From Massospora cicadina (lineage: Eukaryota; Entomophthoromycota; Entomophthoromycetes; Entomophthorales; Entomophthoraceae), in contig JAKSZP010000175.1 of NCBI GenBank assembly GCA_022478985.1, positions 62,001 through 126,000 on the forward strand: 64,000 nt of DNA, given 5' to 3'. Both the position numbers and the translations under genes were made by a program. Below, one piece after another: positions 34,885-46,699 of the stretch. The notes beneath the pieces were generated by a model. That model made no database searches, was not told the DNA's origin, and saw only the letters and a list, made by a program, of their open reading frames with translations. The first letter of the stretch is position 1, and each line of letters begins with the position of its first letter.

Positions 34885-35240
34885 AATAATTGCCGCAAAA
34901 GTTTTTTAGTCTAACATTACTGTAAACTGATACAAATACCTGATAAAAGTTTTTTAAAGTATAATCTTTTATTGATCCATTAAATAATTGACATATTTTC
35001 TAATTTTTGCTTTCCTCTCAGAAGCCTAAAATCATTGTAAATAGATAATAAAATGGCTTCCATGATAAAATAAAAATAAAGTAAGACCCCTGAACATATT
35101 GAAAGATATATATTCTTGTTTATATTCCAATACATCATTAGTCTTAGGCAGATTATCGCTTCCAATATGTCTACCTTGTGTGCTCCTCTATGACCAATAA
35201 AACATTGGCGATATAGAATTAGATGAATTTTGTGCAACCC
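34885..35240 (-). repeat. LTR of element G, right piece (beyond element F)
   Basis: 34885-34995 continues the G LTR interrupted at 7048. It aligns with 52736-52850 (attgccNcaaaagttt, aatacctgaTaaaa, attgacata, aattttt). Beyond about 35000 similarity to the other copy fades. A purine-rich minus-strand run near 35240-35255 (ggagagaaggg) may be the polypurine tract, which would place the LTR end at about 35240. Confidence 0.5.
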
Positions 35241-35255
35241 TTCTCTCCAAGAGTC

Positions 35256-36830
35256 ATTGGTAGATACTAAAGGTAAGTCAGGTTCACGACACCATTGTAG
35301 TGCTAAATCAACATTGACAAGATTGGAAAGTGGTAGTTATACAACCTTCCATCCTCCAATGTCTGTCAGAAAAAATCAGGCATTATCTATTGCTAAGGAC
35401 CAATGACAGTGCTAAAGAATTTGCTGGTTTTCATCACCAAAGAAATGAAAAACAAAAACATAAAACCATCTAAATCAAAAAGACATTAGATGTTAGCAAC
35501 TAATAAATAAATATAGCACAAAAAACAAATTGTGCTTGTGAGTCATTCTCAATTTTGTTGTTTTTTCTTCATCTTATCACTTTTTTTTGTTAATTACATA
35601 CATGATTGTAAGAACTTAGCATGCAATCTATCTACTATTCTTACTTCCTAGAAGTCCTTTATGGTATAAGCATCTAATGCTAACTTATTTATTGCCTCAA
35701 AAGGTCCAACCCACAGCTTACCAATTTTTTCTTAGCTAAAAGCCATGATTGTAAAAAAGTTAACCTTAATACCAATTTCAAAATCAGAAACCTAGGCGTT
35801 TAAATCCTTATATTCTTTAGCCTTGATTTACACTTGATGGTGTTGACATAGGCTGAGGATTTTAAACCTATCAACACTTTTGTTAGCCTCATAGATATTG
35901 CTATGGCGTCACCCCCATACTTGGTTCAAGTGTGAAGTATGGTATTGGAAGTAGACAAGCCCATCATACTCAATGGAGTTCAAAAGTGTATTTACCCATA
36001 GATGAATGATAACTCAATTTGTAGACAGTTGTTGCTGACAATAGGTAGGCTACCCAACTAGATTATTTTCTGGCTACAAGTTTCATCAATGATTTGGCTA
36101 GAGTACCATTTACACTTTCAACCATTCCATTAGTTTCTGGATGATAAGGCATTGTCAGTAATCCTCATATTCCCATAATATTGTTTGATTTTGTATGGCA
36201 TGAATGGTGAAATTATTTTTTAATATGTTAAAGAAACTTGAGGGCAACATGCTGGTGTAACGCTGTTCCATTGAACTTGGTAGTACTGCTGGTATCCACC
36301 TTGTATAACGCATGAATCACTACCTAATGAGTCAAATGATCAATGGCCACAAAAATGTATTTGCTCTTCTCATAACTCATGGTCAGGGGTTTATCATGTC
36401 AATGGAGATAGTGTACCAAGCAAACTCAGACTTCAAAGTTAGAAAGTAATTAATTTCTATAAGGCATGTGTGCTTGGCACATTTTACAATAAGCAATAGT
36501 TTCCATGACATTTAAACAAGGGATTCCCAATATTATTTTTAACATTCCTGCTCTGAAGCCTTCCACAGACCTTTATGTCCTGTGAATATATAGGTTGCAT
36601 TGATGATTGCTATTCACTCAAAAGGCTTTGAAACATTAGGGATATCCCCTTCAATTTCAAACAGTTGATCTCTGACAGGATTGGTGTTCTTCGTCCCCTT
36701 ATTTAATTCTTGTTGATTTTCTAGTGGTTGATCCAAAATATTTCTAGCAATCATTAATCAATATAGATTATTGGCTTTAGTTTGGAAACATAGAACTGTT
36801 GGAACTTTAGATAGACTGTCTTCATTTTGA
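35256..36830 (-). pseudogene. Element G integrase
   Basis: The minus strand at 36071-36175 reads GLLTMPYHPETNGMVESVNG and then TLAKSLMKLVAR, the third catalytic block of gypsy integrase with its Glu intact (NGMVESVN). Around 36300-36370 it reads EKSKYIFVAIDHLTH, a stop, VVIHALYKVD, the block after the first Asp. Many stops and frame changes intervene. No chromodomain is visible downstream. Confidence 0.7.
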
Positions 36831-37137
36831 TATACAGTCCTTTACGGTGTACAATCTTAAAATTGTAAGCTTTTAATATTTCCCCTATGGGCCAACCTCC
36901 CATAAGGTTCTTTTAAATTATGCAGACATCACAGTGAAAATGGTTCAACACCATGAAATGGTTTCTGTGCATGTTTACTCTGAATTGCTTACTGGAATAC
37001 ATCACCACAAGGCATTACGCTCTGTAACAGTGTATTTTAGATCCTGCTTTCTCAGGGTTCAGCTTGCATTTGCTACAGGGAATCTCACTGATTTCATCTA
37101 ATTGCTTAATATGGCACGAATTGCCATCAAGGATGTA
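36831..37137 (-). pseudogene. Element G RNase H region, left of SINE
   Basis: This lies between integrase and reverse transcriptase of G, so it should be RNase H. Plus-strand text near 36940-36980 (gaaatggtttctgtgcatg) fits the reverse complement of the 'H...F' block, but I could not read clear motifs. A SINE is inserted at 37138. Confidence 0.4.
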
Positions 37138-37274
37138 TAAATTATTTGAGGTGGGTCAACCTTGGGACAAACATACCACACCGAGAATGTTTTCTAGCCA
37201 GTACAGGTTTCAAATTCAAAACCTGCAATAGGGGTGGAAGCAGTTTTACCCGCTCATCTAACCACTCTTGCAAA
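37138..37274 (-). mobile_element. Short tRNA-derived SINE (about 137 bp) in element G pol
   Basis: Flanked by a 9-bp direct repeat, aaggatgta (37129-37137 and 37275-37283). On the minus strand it starts with a tRNA-like head (gtggttagatgagcgg, A-box region), then B-box-like ggttttgaatt. It ends with a tail aaggttgacccacctcaaat related to the LINE 3' terminus (ggtcggcttacctcag). It has almost no body between tRNA head and tail, making it the most compact SINE here. Confidence 0.65.
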
Positions 37275-37283
37275 AAGGATGTA

Positions 37284-38468
37284 GCTGTGAATATAATAAT
37301 ACTGATCAAAATTCAAATATTACATTATTGGTTCCATAATTAAATCCAGACTAAGAGCATCAAAGGAGTTCAGGGCTTTACATTACATACAAGGCCTTTC
37401 TTGGAATCCTTTGACTGTTAGAAAAGTTGCTTAATAATGGAAGAAAAGTTTTAATAAACCAGAAAAACAATATCTGACAAATCCTAAAAATACTTGCACA
37501 TCTTGAACATCTTTTAATTGTGACATGGTCTGAGTTGCCTTGACTTTAGGGTTTTTCAGTGTATTAGGTTTTTGTCTACAATTAACCCTAACTATTCAAT
37601 CACTTTTAAAGAAGTAAAATTTTTGAGGTTTTATCTTCAAATAAGCTGCTGATAATTTTCTGAAAATATTTAAAGTTTTCTAGGCGATCTGTTAGAGTAT
37701 AATTAAACATTGATATCTTTTAGTTAGATGAGAACAAATGTAAATTTCAGATCACTTAACATACCATCCATTGCTTTTTGAAATGTATCTGGCACATTGC
37801 AAAGAACTTGAGGAATTCTTGTTAATTAGTACAATCCTCAGCTAGTAATGATTGCAAATTTTATTGATTAACCCTAGGTAAATCAATTTGCCAATGACCA
37901 GATCTTTTATCCACTTTGAAAAGAATTGAGCCACTCCTAAGCGATCAAGAGTATCATCTATCCATAGTAGTGGTTATGAGTCTTTTTTATTATTTTGATC
38001 AGTTAATGGTAATTTGTAACAGCTCAGTTAGATCCATCTTTTCTTTTTCTACAATTAAGATCATACTTGCCTAAGGGCATGAAGATGGAACCAGTAACTC
38101 ATGTTTGAGTAAATTGACAACTTTGTCAGTGTACTATGGCCTCACTCTCTCATGAGCATTTAAGTAATCTCATTTAAATGGACATTTGATCCTTTAAAAA
38201 TTGATTTTTTAAACTATACCTTTGGCACATCAAAGGTTATAATTGTTTTGTGAAAACACCTCGTTAAACTTTAAAATAATTTAAGGTATGATAATTCTGT
38301 TGTTCTAAAATCCCAATAAGTTTTTCAATCATATATGGAAAAAAGTTCCTTGGTTTGTTTCATCTGGTAATCCTTTTCATTAAGCTGGCCAAAATAATGA
38401 TAGGAAAAAAGTTTATTAGTAAAAACTAGATGAGTGAGTGCTACTACTTGATTTTTATCTCTTTTAGC
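37284..38468 (-). pseudogene. Element G reverse transcriptase
   Basis: Near 37715-37750 the minus strand reads LKFTFVLI, a stop, LKDINV, where YLDDINV is expected, so the catalytic motif is broken (stop-LKD). The region before and after keeps RT-like segments (for example FAMCQIHFKKQW near 37.8 kb, the 'MPFGL..AP.tFq' position). The whole is heavily interrupted. Confidence 0.55.
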
Positions 38469-38578
38469 TATCTAATAGGTTGGCAGCCTGTATCTGAATT
38501 TCACCATGACCAGGGATTGAAATCATAGGCGCACATATGGTACAGCTCTACCCTTCTTCCTTGACGCGTGGACTTTAT
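38469..38578 (-). mobile_element. Possible fourth SINE
   Basis: The minus strand contains ggtagagctgtacc, an A-box-like D-arm, then gatttcaatcc, a B-box-like sequence with two changes, and ends in ggctgccaacctattagata, weakly similar to the LINE tail. I found no convincing target-site duplication, so this is tentative. Confidence 0.35.
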
Positions 38579-39600
38579 CATATATTATTCAGAAACTATA
38601 AAGTAAGGACAGTTTCCACAATAAACTGCTCTTTGTAATTAACAACCATTGACCTTTAACCCCTTAAGAAAATTCCCATACACTTCCCAATTTGTTCAGG
38701 CGTCTTTCTAAACCATTACCAGTTGAAAGTACTTATTGGTATGATTACATCCGCATAAACTATACTGACATAAATGTTTATTCCACTATGGGGTGGGTCA
38801 TCTTCTTGGCTATAAAGCAAAGTCAATTTTTTATAATTTAAGAGTCTTTTCTTTCTGATCACGCTAAACTCATACTGTCACATAAAGTCAGTACCAACTA
38901 ATCATATAATTCTGATCTGGTAAAACTATTACCAGTGCATTAACAATGAGTGATACAATCCAAAAAGGCAAAACAATATATATTCTCTATATGTAGTAGT
39001 TTGTAGGCACGCAATTCCATAAACCTTATTAAGGTCCAGATTAGGCTTTAGCCTTAATCTTTTTTAACTTTATAGAGACAGTGTTAATTAGAGTTCTTCT
39101 GCCAATAGCTGCTCAGAACTTCACTCAATTTACCAAAATATTGGCATAAGTGCAAATGAATTAATAGGAAATACTGTTCACTTGAAAGATATCAGCATCA
39201 AAGCCTAATTCAGTGATTGGAAAATATGTGCAGTTATGTCAGGGAATTTCTCCTTAATGGTTATCATCTGAATTTTATTGACATTATCCAAGACACAGTT
39301 ATCATGCTCCAGGTGTGCTTGCTTGTCTTGGACCTGCTTCACATATGGCCTTGTTACCTCTTCAACTTTTTGAGCTCTTTTACCTTTAGTTTCAAACAAG
39401 TAACCATATGAGCTCACTAATCAAAATTAAAATATAGAAGTTTTTTGGGCCATCATCCATAAGTAGGTATGTTATGGTTACTCTGTTTGGTTTTGCTAAG
39501 CCAGATGGAACTTGAACACAAGCGTAATAGAATGTTCTTTATCTCTTTTGACTGATCTTTCCTGCATAGGACACTTGATTATCATTAGTTAAAACAACAT
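38579..39600 (-). pseudogene. Element G protease region and linker
   Basis: Assigned by position between reverse transcriptase and gag. The frame 39205-39417 is open for 70 codons and Lys/Glu/Gln-rich (GKRAQKVEEVTRPYVKQVQD) but has no protease motif. The DTG site was not found. Confidence 0.35.
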
Positions 39601-41633
39601 TGATAATGTCCTTCAAAGGTTTATAAACTGAACTTGGCCTTCCTTGTCGCACTTGAAACAGGTAGGCCAATTGTTCCATTGTCCAATTTAAATTTTATAA
39701 ATAAAATAATACTAGCTTATGTTTGCGCATTAATCTGTTATTGTTGGGTGAAATTTACCATGTGATTTGTATTGCTTTTATTAACATTTTATAAATTTTT
39801 TGTTTGGGAGTTCAAAGGTAGCCCACAGTTTCATAAGATCTCTACCATCTGTGCAGTAGTTATTCAGATTCAAGGATGTAATTATAGCCTGATGCAGATC
39901 TATATAGAGCTGAATTGCTCATTTTATTGCAATACAATGAATCAAAATTATTCAAAGCTCCATCACTAGTGAGTATCTGAGCTTCTTGTTAAAGACCATC
40001 AGCAAAGGTATCAATGAACTCATCCTTTTTATTACAAGCCCGTGAATCCTTGTTTTTTATTATAGATGCACTTAAATCTGCCAAATTCACCCATAATGAC
40101 ATTTTTAGCCTCCATATAAGTCTATTCATCAATGTTTAGTCTAGGTAAGATGAGGTTTTGACTTTATGTAACCAGACAGTTGATCATTGTAATAGCCATT
40201 TGGAAGTCTCATATCCTGCCATGTCCAAAAAAAGCCTGAGAACGCAGGAACATTATTTTTTGGAACTATGGAAACTTTAGAGTTGAAAAATTCACATTAT
40301 CAAGGTGATTTTTAGTACTTTCCATCTGACTATAGTCTTTGCTCAAGGTTGGATGGTGCCGCTCTGGGTAGGTGTCTAGTATCTCAACACCTTTCTTATG
40401 CTTCCATGGGTGGATTCAATATGGCTATTATTACCATATGAGGAGCTTCTCAAAATAGTTAATATTATTAGTTATCTCTAGCTTGACAATGGCATTCAGT
40501 TTCTTCAACCTAGGAAGACAATCTGTAATTGTCCTCTCCTATTTTCTTCTGGTTCTAGCTCAATGCCTTCAGTTTCTGATTTTTTTGTCATATTTTATCT
40601 AAATCCTTAGTCAATTAACAATTTTTTCTGGTGATTTTGTCCAAGTGTTCTACACATTGTGACTTAGTATGGTATTTTGATCATATCTGAACCATATTTA
40701 GTTCTTATAACATTCATAGAAGTGACTATCTCCGTTATTTTTTTACTTGTTTGATAGATACAAGGTCCAAGATCTATAATATATGTCTTTTCACTTTATA
40801 ACAAATTTCTTAATTTAATCCTGACTCTAAGTGTTTAGATTGTGATAATGAGTTTGAATTTTAGGTCAATTTCAAATAGCATTGCTGTGTTTTTTAACAA
40901 GATAAAGTATTGCATCATTGGTTTACAGTAGTCAGTAGAGCGACATCCACTTTCATATAAAATTAAATCAGCAATATAACCTTCAGCTTTTTAATGATGT
41001 AAATCCATATCATTTTTACTGTGGAGTGTAGCCAATTTGCTTCAACATATCCTTGATGATCTTACTTAAAATTGGTTTTAGTTCATCAACTAATCATTAA
41101 ATTTAATTTTTTGCTTGTAAATTCTTTGTGAGGTTGAGCCAAGACCACGATGGATCTTTCAAAGCTAGCTTTAAGCGGAATAATTTCTATTAATGGAGCC
41201 TAATGATATTTTCACTTGCATACAAAACCAAATTGCAATCCTTTCCTGATGTCTAAATTATTATGAGTCTCATGTTATGAGTGGTTGACTGTACATAAAA
41301 AACAAGATGTTTTTCCAGATGTACTGCGTTATGCAAGAACACTGCTAAAGCAGAAGAAGACAGTGTAAGAAATTTATTTTAGCTTTTCTCTTTCATCTTA
41401 ATATTTTGGGTGGAAAAAATTGCAGGATTTGTCAATATAAGCGGGTAACTAACAGATTTCTGGCATCAGATGTTCACTCACATCTTCTATTTTTTCATGA
41501 ATTCTCTCCATGAGCTTTTCATAATTGTTTACAGCGGATTCCTTTATCTACTTGTACTCCAAGGTCAAAACTTTTAGATCCTTACACTCACCTCCTTCAA
41601 ATCAGCCATTAATCCCTTTCAGGCTTCATCCTA
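39601..41633 (-). pseudogene. Element G gag
   Basis: Near 39630-39665 the minus strand encodes CFKCDKEGQ, the first half of a CCHC zinc knuckle in which the His is replaced by Gln and the last Cys is gone. Further upstream on the minus strand the sequence is too decayed for reading frames. The end is set by the LTR-like element J at 41639. Confidence 0.45.
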
Positions 41634-41638
41634 GTAGG

Positions 41639-42541
41639 TGTGAAGCCTCAACCTTGGGCTCATGATACATTTTCTTATTTAGACAATTTTAGCCTATATC
41701 TAAATTAATTTAACAATTGATATCTTATCAGGATTAAGGCTTATGATATTAAAACTCAATTAATATAGCATTGGATGATTATTAATGCAAAATCACAATT
41801 ATACAAATTTGGGATGAATCGCCCTGTTAATTCTCCACTGGCTGATAATATAGAGAAGAGCACCCAAACCAGCATATAATTATCTGATATTAGGTCCAAT
41901 GTCATATTCCACATGTAACTCCTCTATTAACCCCTATAACAACCGTAAATCACATATTCTACCTTTCTATATGTTGGCTTCCCTATGATATTTGACGTAA
42001 ACCACTTAACTGTGTTGTCATTATCTATGTCCAGATTTCAATAATGAAGCCTGATATACTTCAATCCTAAACTTGGACTGTGCCTTTGCCTCCTACATTC
42101 CTAGATCTACTTTCATCCTCACATGTGATATTCCCCTATCTCTCATCATCTGTAATATCACACTCTTTTATTTTTTATTCTTGATTATATTCTGTTAATA
42201 TTAAAAAGTACCAATTATTTCTTAATAAAGTTACAATCTTGTCTAATAAAACTTTTGTCATTATTATTTGCCTAGTTTGAATAGAGATTTCCTGCTTGAT
42301 TGGCAGAAATTTGCCTTGGCAACGACTTCTATTATGCTAAGACATTGCCTAGCTCTGACTAGAGTTTTTTCTGTTCATGTGAAGAAAGCTTTTCCTCAAT
42401 GAGGCTAATTCCATCAAGATATTGCCATAGAGAGAAAGAGACACCTAGGAGATTCTGCTGTCACTACCTACGATTGAAATCATGTAGCCTTTGAAGGACC
42501 TGACCTTCAAATTCAACAAAAATCTGAACTGGTGCTCCCTT
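41639..42541 (+). repeat. Possible LTR of a plus-strand element J
   Basis: It begins tgtgaagcctcaa and is followed at 42528-42538 by actggtgctcc, the same string that follows the left LTR of element C (actggtgctcaaac). This suggests an LTR whose right edge abuts a primer-binding site. A weakly similar stretch starts at about 51714 (tgataagcccc). Boundaries and partner are uncertain. Confidence 0.35.
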
Positions 42542-43256
42542 TGGGATCCACCAACAGATGCCACAAATATTTCTCAAAATATATAAAACTTACTTTTTAA
42601 AATAAAAAATAAAAGTAATAATAAACGCTTTTTTAAAGTTTTTTATTTATTTATTATTTGTGCGGGGCAAGCCAGAAAAAGATCCCCTATTTTGATACTA
42701 GTATTTCATATTTAAACTAGTTTGAATCTTGGGGCCTTGGGAATTTAGAGCTATAGTGTTGAAAAGCTTAGTCATCCGAATTAGGAAAGATAGGCTTCAG
42801 CCTATCAGAATAAAGGAAAATATTCTGGGGCAGAACAAACCCATGAGGTAATGATTTAATAAATTGCACCCATTCACTGGCGGGTAAATTCTTCTCACCT
42901 TGGGGGACCTTTGCCACGCCTAAAAAAAAGGGGGTCCCCAATTAGGAAGTGGTATGGAACAAGATGCGGCTGAGGGGGAACCATGTGATGGACGCCCCAA
43001 ATTTGGCCGAGGAGTCAGAGCAATTCAACTGTCAGTTTTTACCTTAATAAGCGGATTTTGATTATAAAACATGTTTTCCCAATGGGTAGGATTCCACCGA
43101 GAATCCACCAGGGTCTTTTGGCCAATGGCTCTAAATTCATTAACCATAGTATTGTTAGAAGATTGGACATGTAATTGGCTGATTGTAGTAGTGGATTTGG
43201 GGGCATTTTTACCTCCAACATTCTTTTTCAAAATTCAAGAAGGAGAATGTCCGACA
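42542..43256 (-). repeat. Element A 3' LTR
   Basis: It aligns end to end with 49390-50105. Most differences between the two are C/T or G/A at former CpG positions. TG...CA ends on the element strand (TGTCGG...GATCCCA). AATAAA-type signals on the minus strand fall in the AT-rich part around 42640-42665. Frames 43025-43325 are in LTR or overlap its edge and are not genes. Confidence 0.92.
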
Positions 43257-43267
43257 TTGCCCCCCTC
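43257..43267 (-). promoter_or_regulatory. Element A polypurine tract
   Basis: The minus strand reads gaggggggcaa immediately before the TG of the 3' LTR. Confidence 0.8.
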
Positions 43268-43800
43268 AAGAATGTTGGGGGAGTGTAGGGCCATAGGAAG
43301 CGGCCATGTACCCAGTTTATGGTAACTCCTTTAGCCAAAGACTTTATAGAATACTCATTTCCTCTCTTATACGTGATGGTAAATGGACCCTCCCAGATTG
43401 ATCCAAGTTTGCTACTTTGAGGAGTTGTTCAATTATGGTAATATAAGACCATATCTGACACTTGGAATGAAGGTAGGGGAGCCCGAAGCTCATTGGCAGC
43501 TTGGCCATCTTTAGTGACCGCTTTGGATAGGTTAGTCATAGCCTCTAATTGAAGCTGAATGATGTGGTTAGCTAACCTTCGCATGGCTTTCTCAGGCTCC
43601 TCTCCCCTAGAGAAGACATCCTTAGCTAGAAGGGCAGGTATGCATGGTTTCCTGCCATACAAAACTTGGAAAGGGGACATTTTCAGAATCTGGTGATAGG
43701 TAATTTGGTAAGCCATAAGAGCACTAGGGAGATAATGATCCCAATGAAGGGGATCAGATGAGGTCATTTTCCGTAAGATGGAAACTAAAGTGCTATTTTC
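43268..43800 (-). pseudogene. Element A integrase C-terminal domain
   Basis: The frame 43429-43767 reads HWDHYLPSALMAYQITYHQI and then SPFQVLYGRKPCIP, the standard block after the integrase core, with AMRRLANHIIQLQ following. After a frame change SKLGSIWEGPFTITYKRGNE gives the SH3-like C-terminal domain. The coding ends near the polypurine tract with no chromodomain. Regions of this type contact target DNA. Confidence 0.85.
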
Positions 43801-44340
43801 TCACTCCACCGTACCATTGGTTGATGTGTTATATGGAGCTGAGAATAGTTGCTGGGCTCCCATGGAGGTAGCCAAGATTTTGACTACTCTGGAGGTGAAG
43901 TTTTTTTCCATTGTCGCAGAGTAGTACTTGAGGGCACACATGTCAAGTAAAAATATTTTGATGGAGAAAGGTTTCAGTTGCCTTAGCAGTTTGGGCTGAA
44001 AGCGCCACAGCTTCAACCCAATTCGTGAAATGTTCAATGCCTACCAGGATATATCTGTTTCCACCTGTGGTCTGAGGAAGCGGCCCTAATACATCCAAGC
44101 TTATGGTATGGAACAGCTGTTGCGGGGTAGTTGGCTGATATTAGTATCTAGTATTGAACCAAGACTGCTTCTTACACGTAAGGAAAGCATCCAAGACTTC
44201 AAAGATGGCTTCCATGATTCCCTCCCAAAAGTACTGATCCTTAATCCACTCATAGGCTTTCTTTGCTCCTCCAAGGCCTAAGGTCAAATGAGCTTCCAGG
44301 ATAACAGGTACGCGTTCTGAGGGCCGTAGGTAAGGCAACT
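43801..44340 (-). pseudogene. Element A integrase HHCC region and core
   Basis: From about 44080 downward one frame reads SLDVLGPLPQTTGGNRYILV, GIEHFTNWVEAVALSAQTAK, and later VLLCDNGKK: the first and second catalytic Asp are present. The third block NGTVE with Glu is legible only after a frame change and is followed by a stop. The frame 44141-44338 holds the finger region (EAHLTLGLGGAKKAYEWIKD...FLTCKKQ), where one His of the HHCC set appears lost. Confidence 0.8.
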
Positions 44341-44890
44341 ACTTCGCCCCTACTTGTTTATACAACTTCCCATTTTCTACTTTAGTGTTATGGGAGTGCC
44401 AGGCTAACATCCTCTGTATGGGCTCATCCTCATCCTCCCAGTCATTTGGGGTCATTAAAAGATCATACAGTTGCTCAGCTTCACTGTTATCTAAGTAGAG
44501 GATGGGCAGCCAAGTTAACCCATCAACATTCATGTGACAGGTTCCAGCTCAGTGTTTGATCTTCATGTCATAATGCTGGAGCTTTAGAGCCCACGAGCTA
44601 ACTGCCCCGTAGGGTCCTTCATGTTTTGCAACCATTTTAAAGATGCGTGGTCCATAATCACAATGAAAAAGGTCCCATAAAAGAAAGGGCGGTAATGCTT
44701 CACTGAAAGTAGAACGTCGAGACACTCCTTCTTGGTAATACTATAGTTGTATTCCGCCTTTGATAGCATCTTACTGAAATTGAGACAGGATGATCTACCC
44801 CTTTTTCATCCAGTTGGGTTAGGATGGCCCCGATGGCGTAGTCTGAAGCGTCTGTAAACAAAACAAACGGTTTTCCATAATTGGGATGCC
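44341..44890 (-). pseudogene. Element A RNase H
   Basis: The frame 44584-44769 reads MLSKAEYNYSITKKECLDVL, then LKWLQNMKDPTGQLARGL, the E-NYs.TekECLaVl and LrWLqnmkDP.GqLaRW blocks. After a frame change, 44339-44533 begins NVDGLTWLPILYLD, the NADaLSRlP equivalent. It degrades the RNA strand of the RNA-DNA hybrid during replication. Confidence 0.85.
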
Positions 44891-45891
44891 TTAGGATAGG
44901 CCTTTTTGTAGCAGCAGCTTCATTGTTTCAAATGCAGCCTTCTGTTCAGCGCCCCATTGAAATGGGATATTCTTCTTCAGTAAGCGAACAAGGGGCTCAC
45001 TGAGTTGGGCAAACTTAGGGATGAACTGATGATAATACCCCATCATCCCTAGAAATACCTGTATATCCGTAGATTTTTTGGGGGGAGGCATTCTAGCAAT
45101 CGCTTCAACCTTATCTTGTATGGGTTAGATACCCTCTCGAGAAATGGTATGTCTGATGAAGTCTAATTTACTTTGGAAAAAGGTACACTTCGAAGGTTTT
45201 AACTTGATATTTGAGTTTTGTAAGCGTTGGAACACCTCCTTCAGGTGATCAAGGTGTTCGTTGAAGGACTTTGAGATAATGGTAATGTCATCAAGATAGA
45301 CAATGATGCAGGTCAACTTAAGATCCTGCAAATGTGATCCATCGCACTCTGGAAAGAGGCAGGTGTGTTGCACAACCCTTGGGGTAATCGCGTGGGTTGG
45401 AAAAGACCTTCACTGCATATCAAAGCGCATTTCTCCTGGTCTTGGGGAGAAAGATCCATTTGCCAATAGCCACTGGCCAAATCCATGGCGGAGAAAAAGT
45501 TTGAGCCTGAAAGCTGGGCCAGGTCGTCATCAATGTGGGATAGGATAGCTATCCTTTTTCATAAGATTGTTTAACCTGCAATAGTCCATAACTATCCGGT
45601 GACCTCCATTTTTCTTCTTAATTAGCAAAAAGGGGGGGAGGACTAAGGGCTTACCGAAGGAATTAATAACCCCGCGTCTAATAACTGCGTGAGTTCTGTC
45701 CTCATCTGCTGTTCCTCCACCTTTGACTTGCGGTAAGGTTTTGACCTAATGGGATGGACATCACCCACTTTGATGGAGTGACACCAGCCCTTCATGTGGC
45801 CATAATCATTGTCTGACTTCGAGAATATATCACTATACTCATCCAGGAGAGTATGCACTTTCTCCAACTCATCCAAGGTCAACTCATCCAA
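44891..45891 (-). pseudogene. Element A reverse transcriptase
   Basis: The frame 45643-45891 is the linker into RT (CHSIKVGDVHPIRSKPYRKS, then TELTQLLDAGLLIPSVSP). Next, FSAMDLASGYWQMDLSPQDQ (45.4-45.5 kb) carries the first catalytic Asp. The frame 45125-45373 carries IIVYLDDITIISKSFNEHLD with YLDD intact. The frame 44891-45091 reads IQVFLGMMGYYHQFIPKFAQ, the connection region. Frame changes separate the parts. It is the only gypsy RT in the window with an intact YLDD. Confidence 0.9.
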
Positions 45892-45937
45892 GATATTGAT
45901 GTTTGGTAAGGTACATACCAGGTTATCTGTGGCAGGC

Positions 45938-46699
45938 CTAAATCTGCCATTGAGCCAATGGAGTGAATTTAGTTAACTTCCTCCACAGGGAGTAAAAACC
46001 CTCGCCCACCTCCTGGTGCTTTCTTATAATTATGTCCATTTTGGTGAGGTTTCCCAACACTAGAGTAATAGGCCTCCAATAGGCTGGGCCTAAAATGCCA
46101 GGCAATACCCGAGGCTCAAAAGGGCTAACACCCTCAATGCTTAAGAGGTGTAGTAAGCAGCGGTGAGGGATTTTGAGAGTGATTTTCGTGTCTACCACCC
46201 GTTGTTCACCTGGCTTAATCACCACCTCATCGGCCACATAAAACGGAATACCTTTGATAGCATCCACTGAATCAGGCAATTTCTTTGTATTTCGCCCAGA
46301 GGTGGTATAATGTAAAGGTAAAGTGGAAAGTGGGTACCCAACCATGCAATAGTATTTATTCTTGCTGGGTTCATTATTAATTAAAACTAACAGAACTTCA
46401 TAGTTGAATAACGAGAGGTAACCTTGATTCAGGTTGATTATTCCCTCATGCTCAATCATAAACTGAGTGCCTATGAGCATATCATATGCGTTGTTATCCA
46501 AAGCCACTGCAGGGGCTGATAGAATAAGCTTCCCAATATGAATGGGAAGGGACGAGTAAGCGCCAAGTGCGCGAGTGTTGTAGGGACCGGCGGTTCCAAA
46601 TTCTTGGTTGTACTCCAAGTCAGGCGCAAGTTCGATCTTTATTATCAACTTGGAGGAGATTACGTTCACCAGGGAGCCTGTATCTAGGATGGCCTTCAC
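45938..46699 (-). pseudogene. Element A aspartic protease and linker (253-codon frame)
   Basis: It starts MKAILDTGSLVNVISSKLI with the DTG active-site triad. The flap region includes FGTAGPYNTRALGAYSSLPI and the C-terminal signature NNAYDMLIGTQFMI (46.4-46.5 kb). The remaining codons lead towards the RT linker. The protease would cut the Gag-Pol polyprotein. The protease of element L (62820-63005) is clearly homologous (ISSKFKKCIKIAPDL, GAYSSL). Confidence 0.88.

Noticed and set aside
34980..35237. Minus-strand 85-codon frame at 34980-35237
   Set aside because: It falls in the G LTR; composition is typical of AT-rich DNA and no family is recognised.
43025..43325. Overlapping frames on both strands at 43.0-43.3 kb
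   Set aside because: They lie in or across the LTR of element A; homologous sequence at 49.85-50.1 kb does not preserve the same protein.
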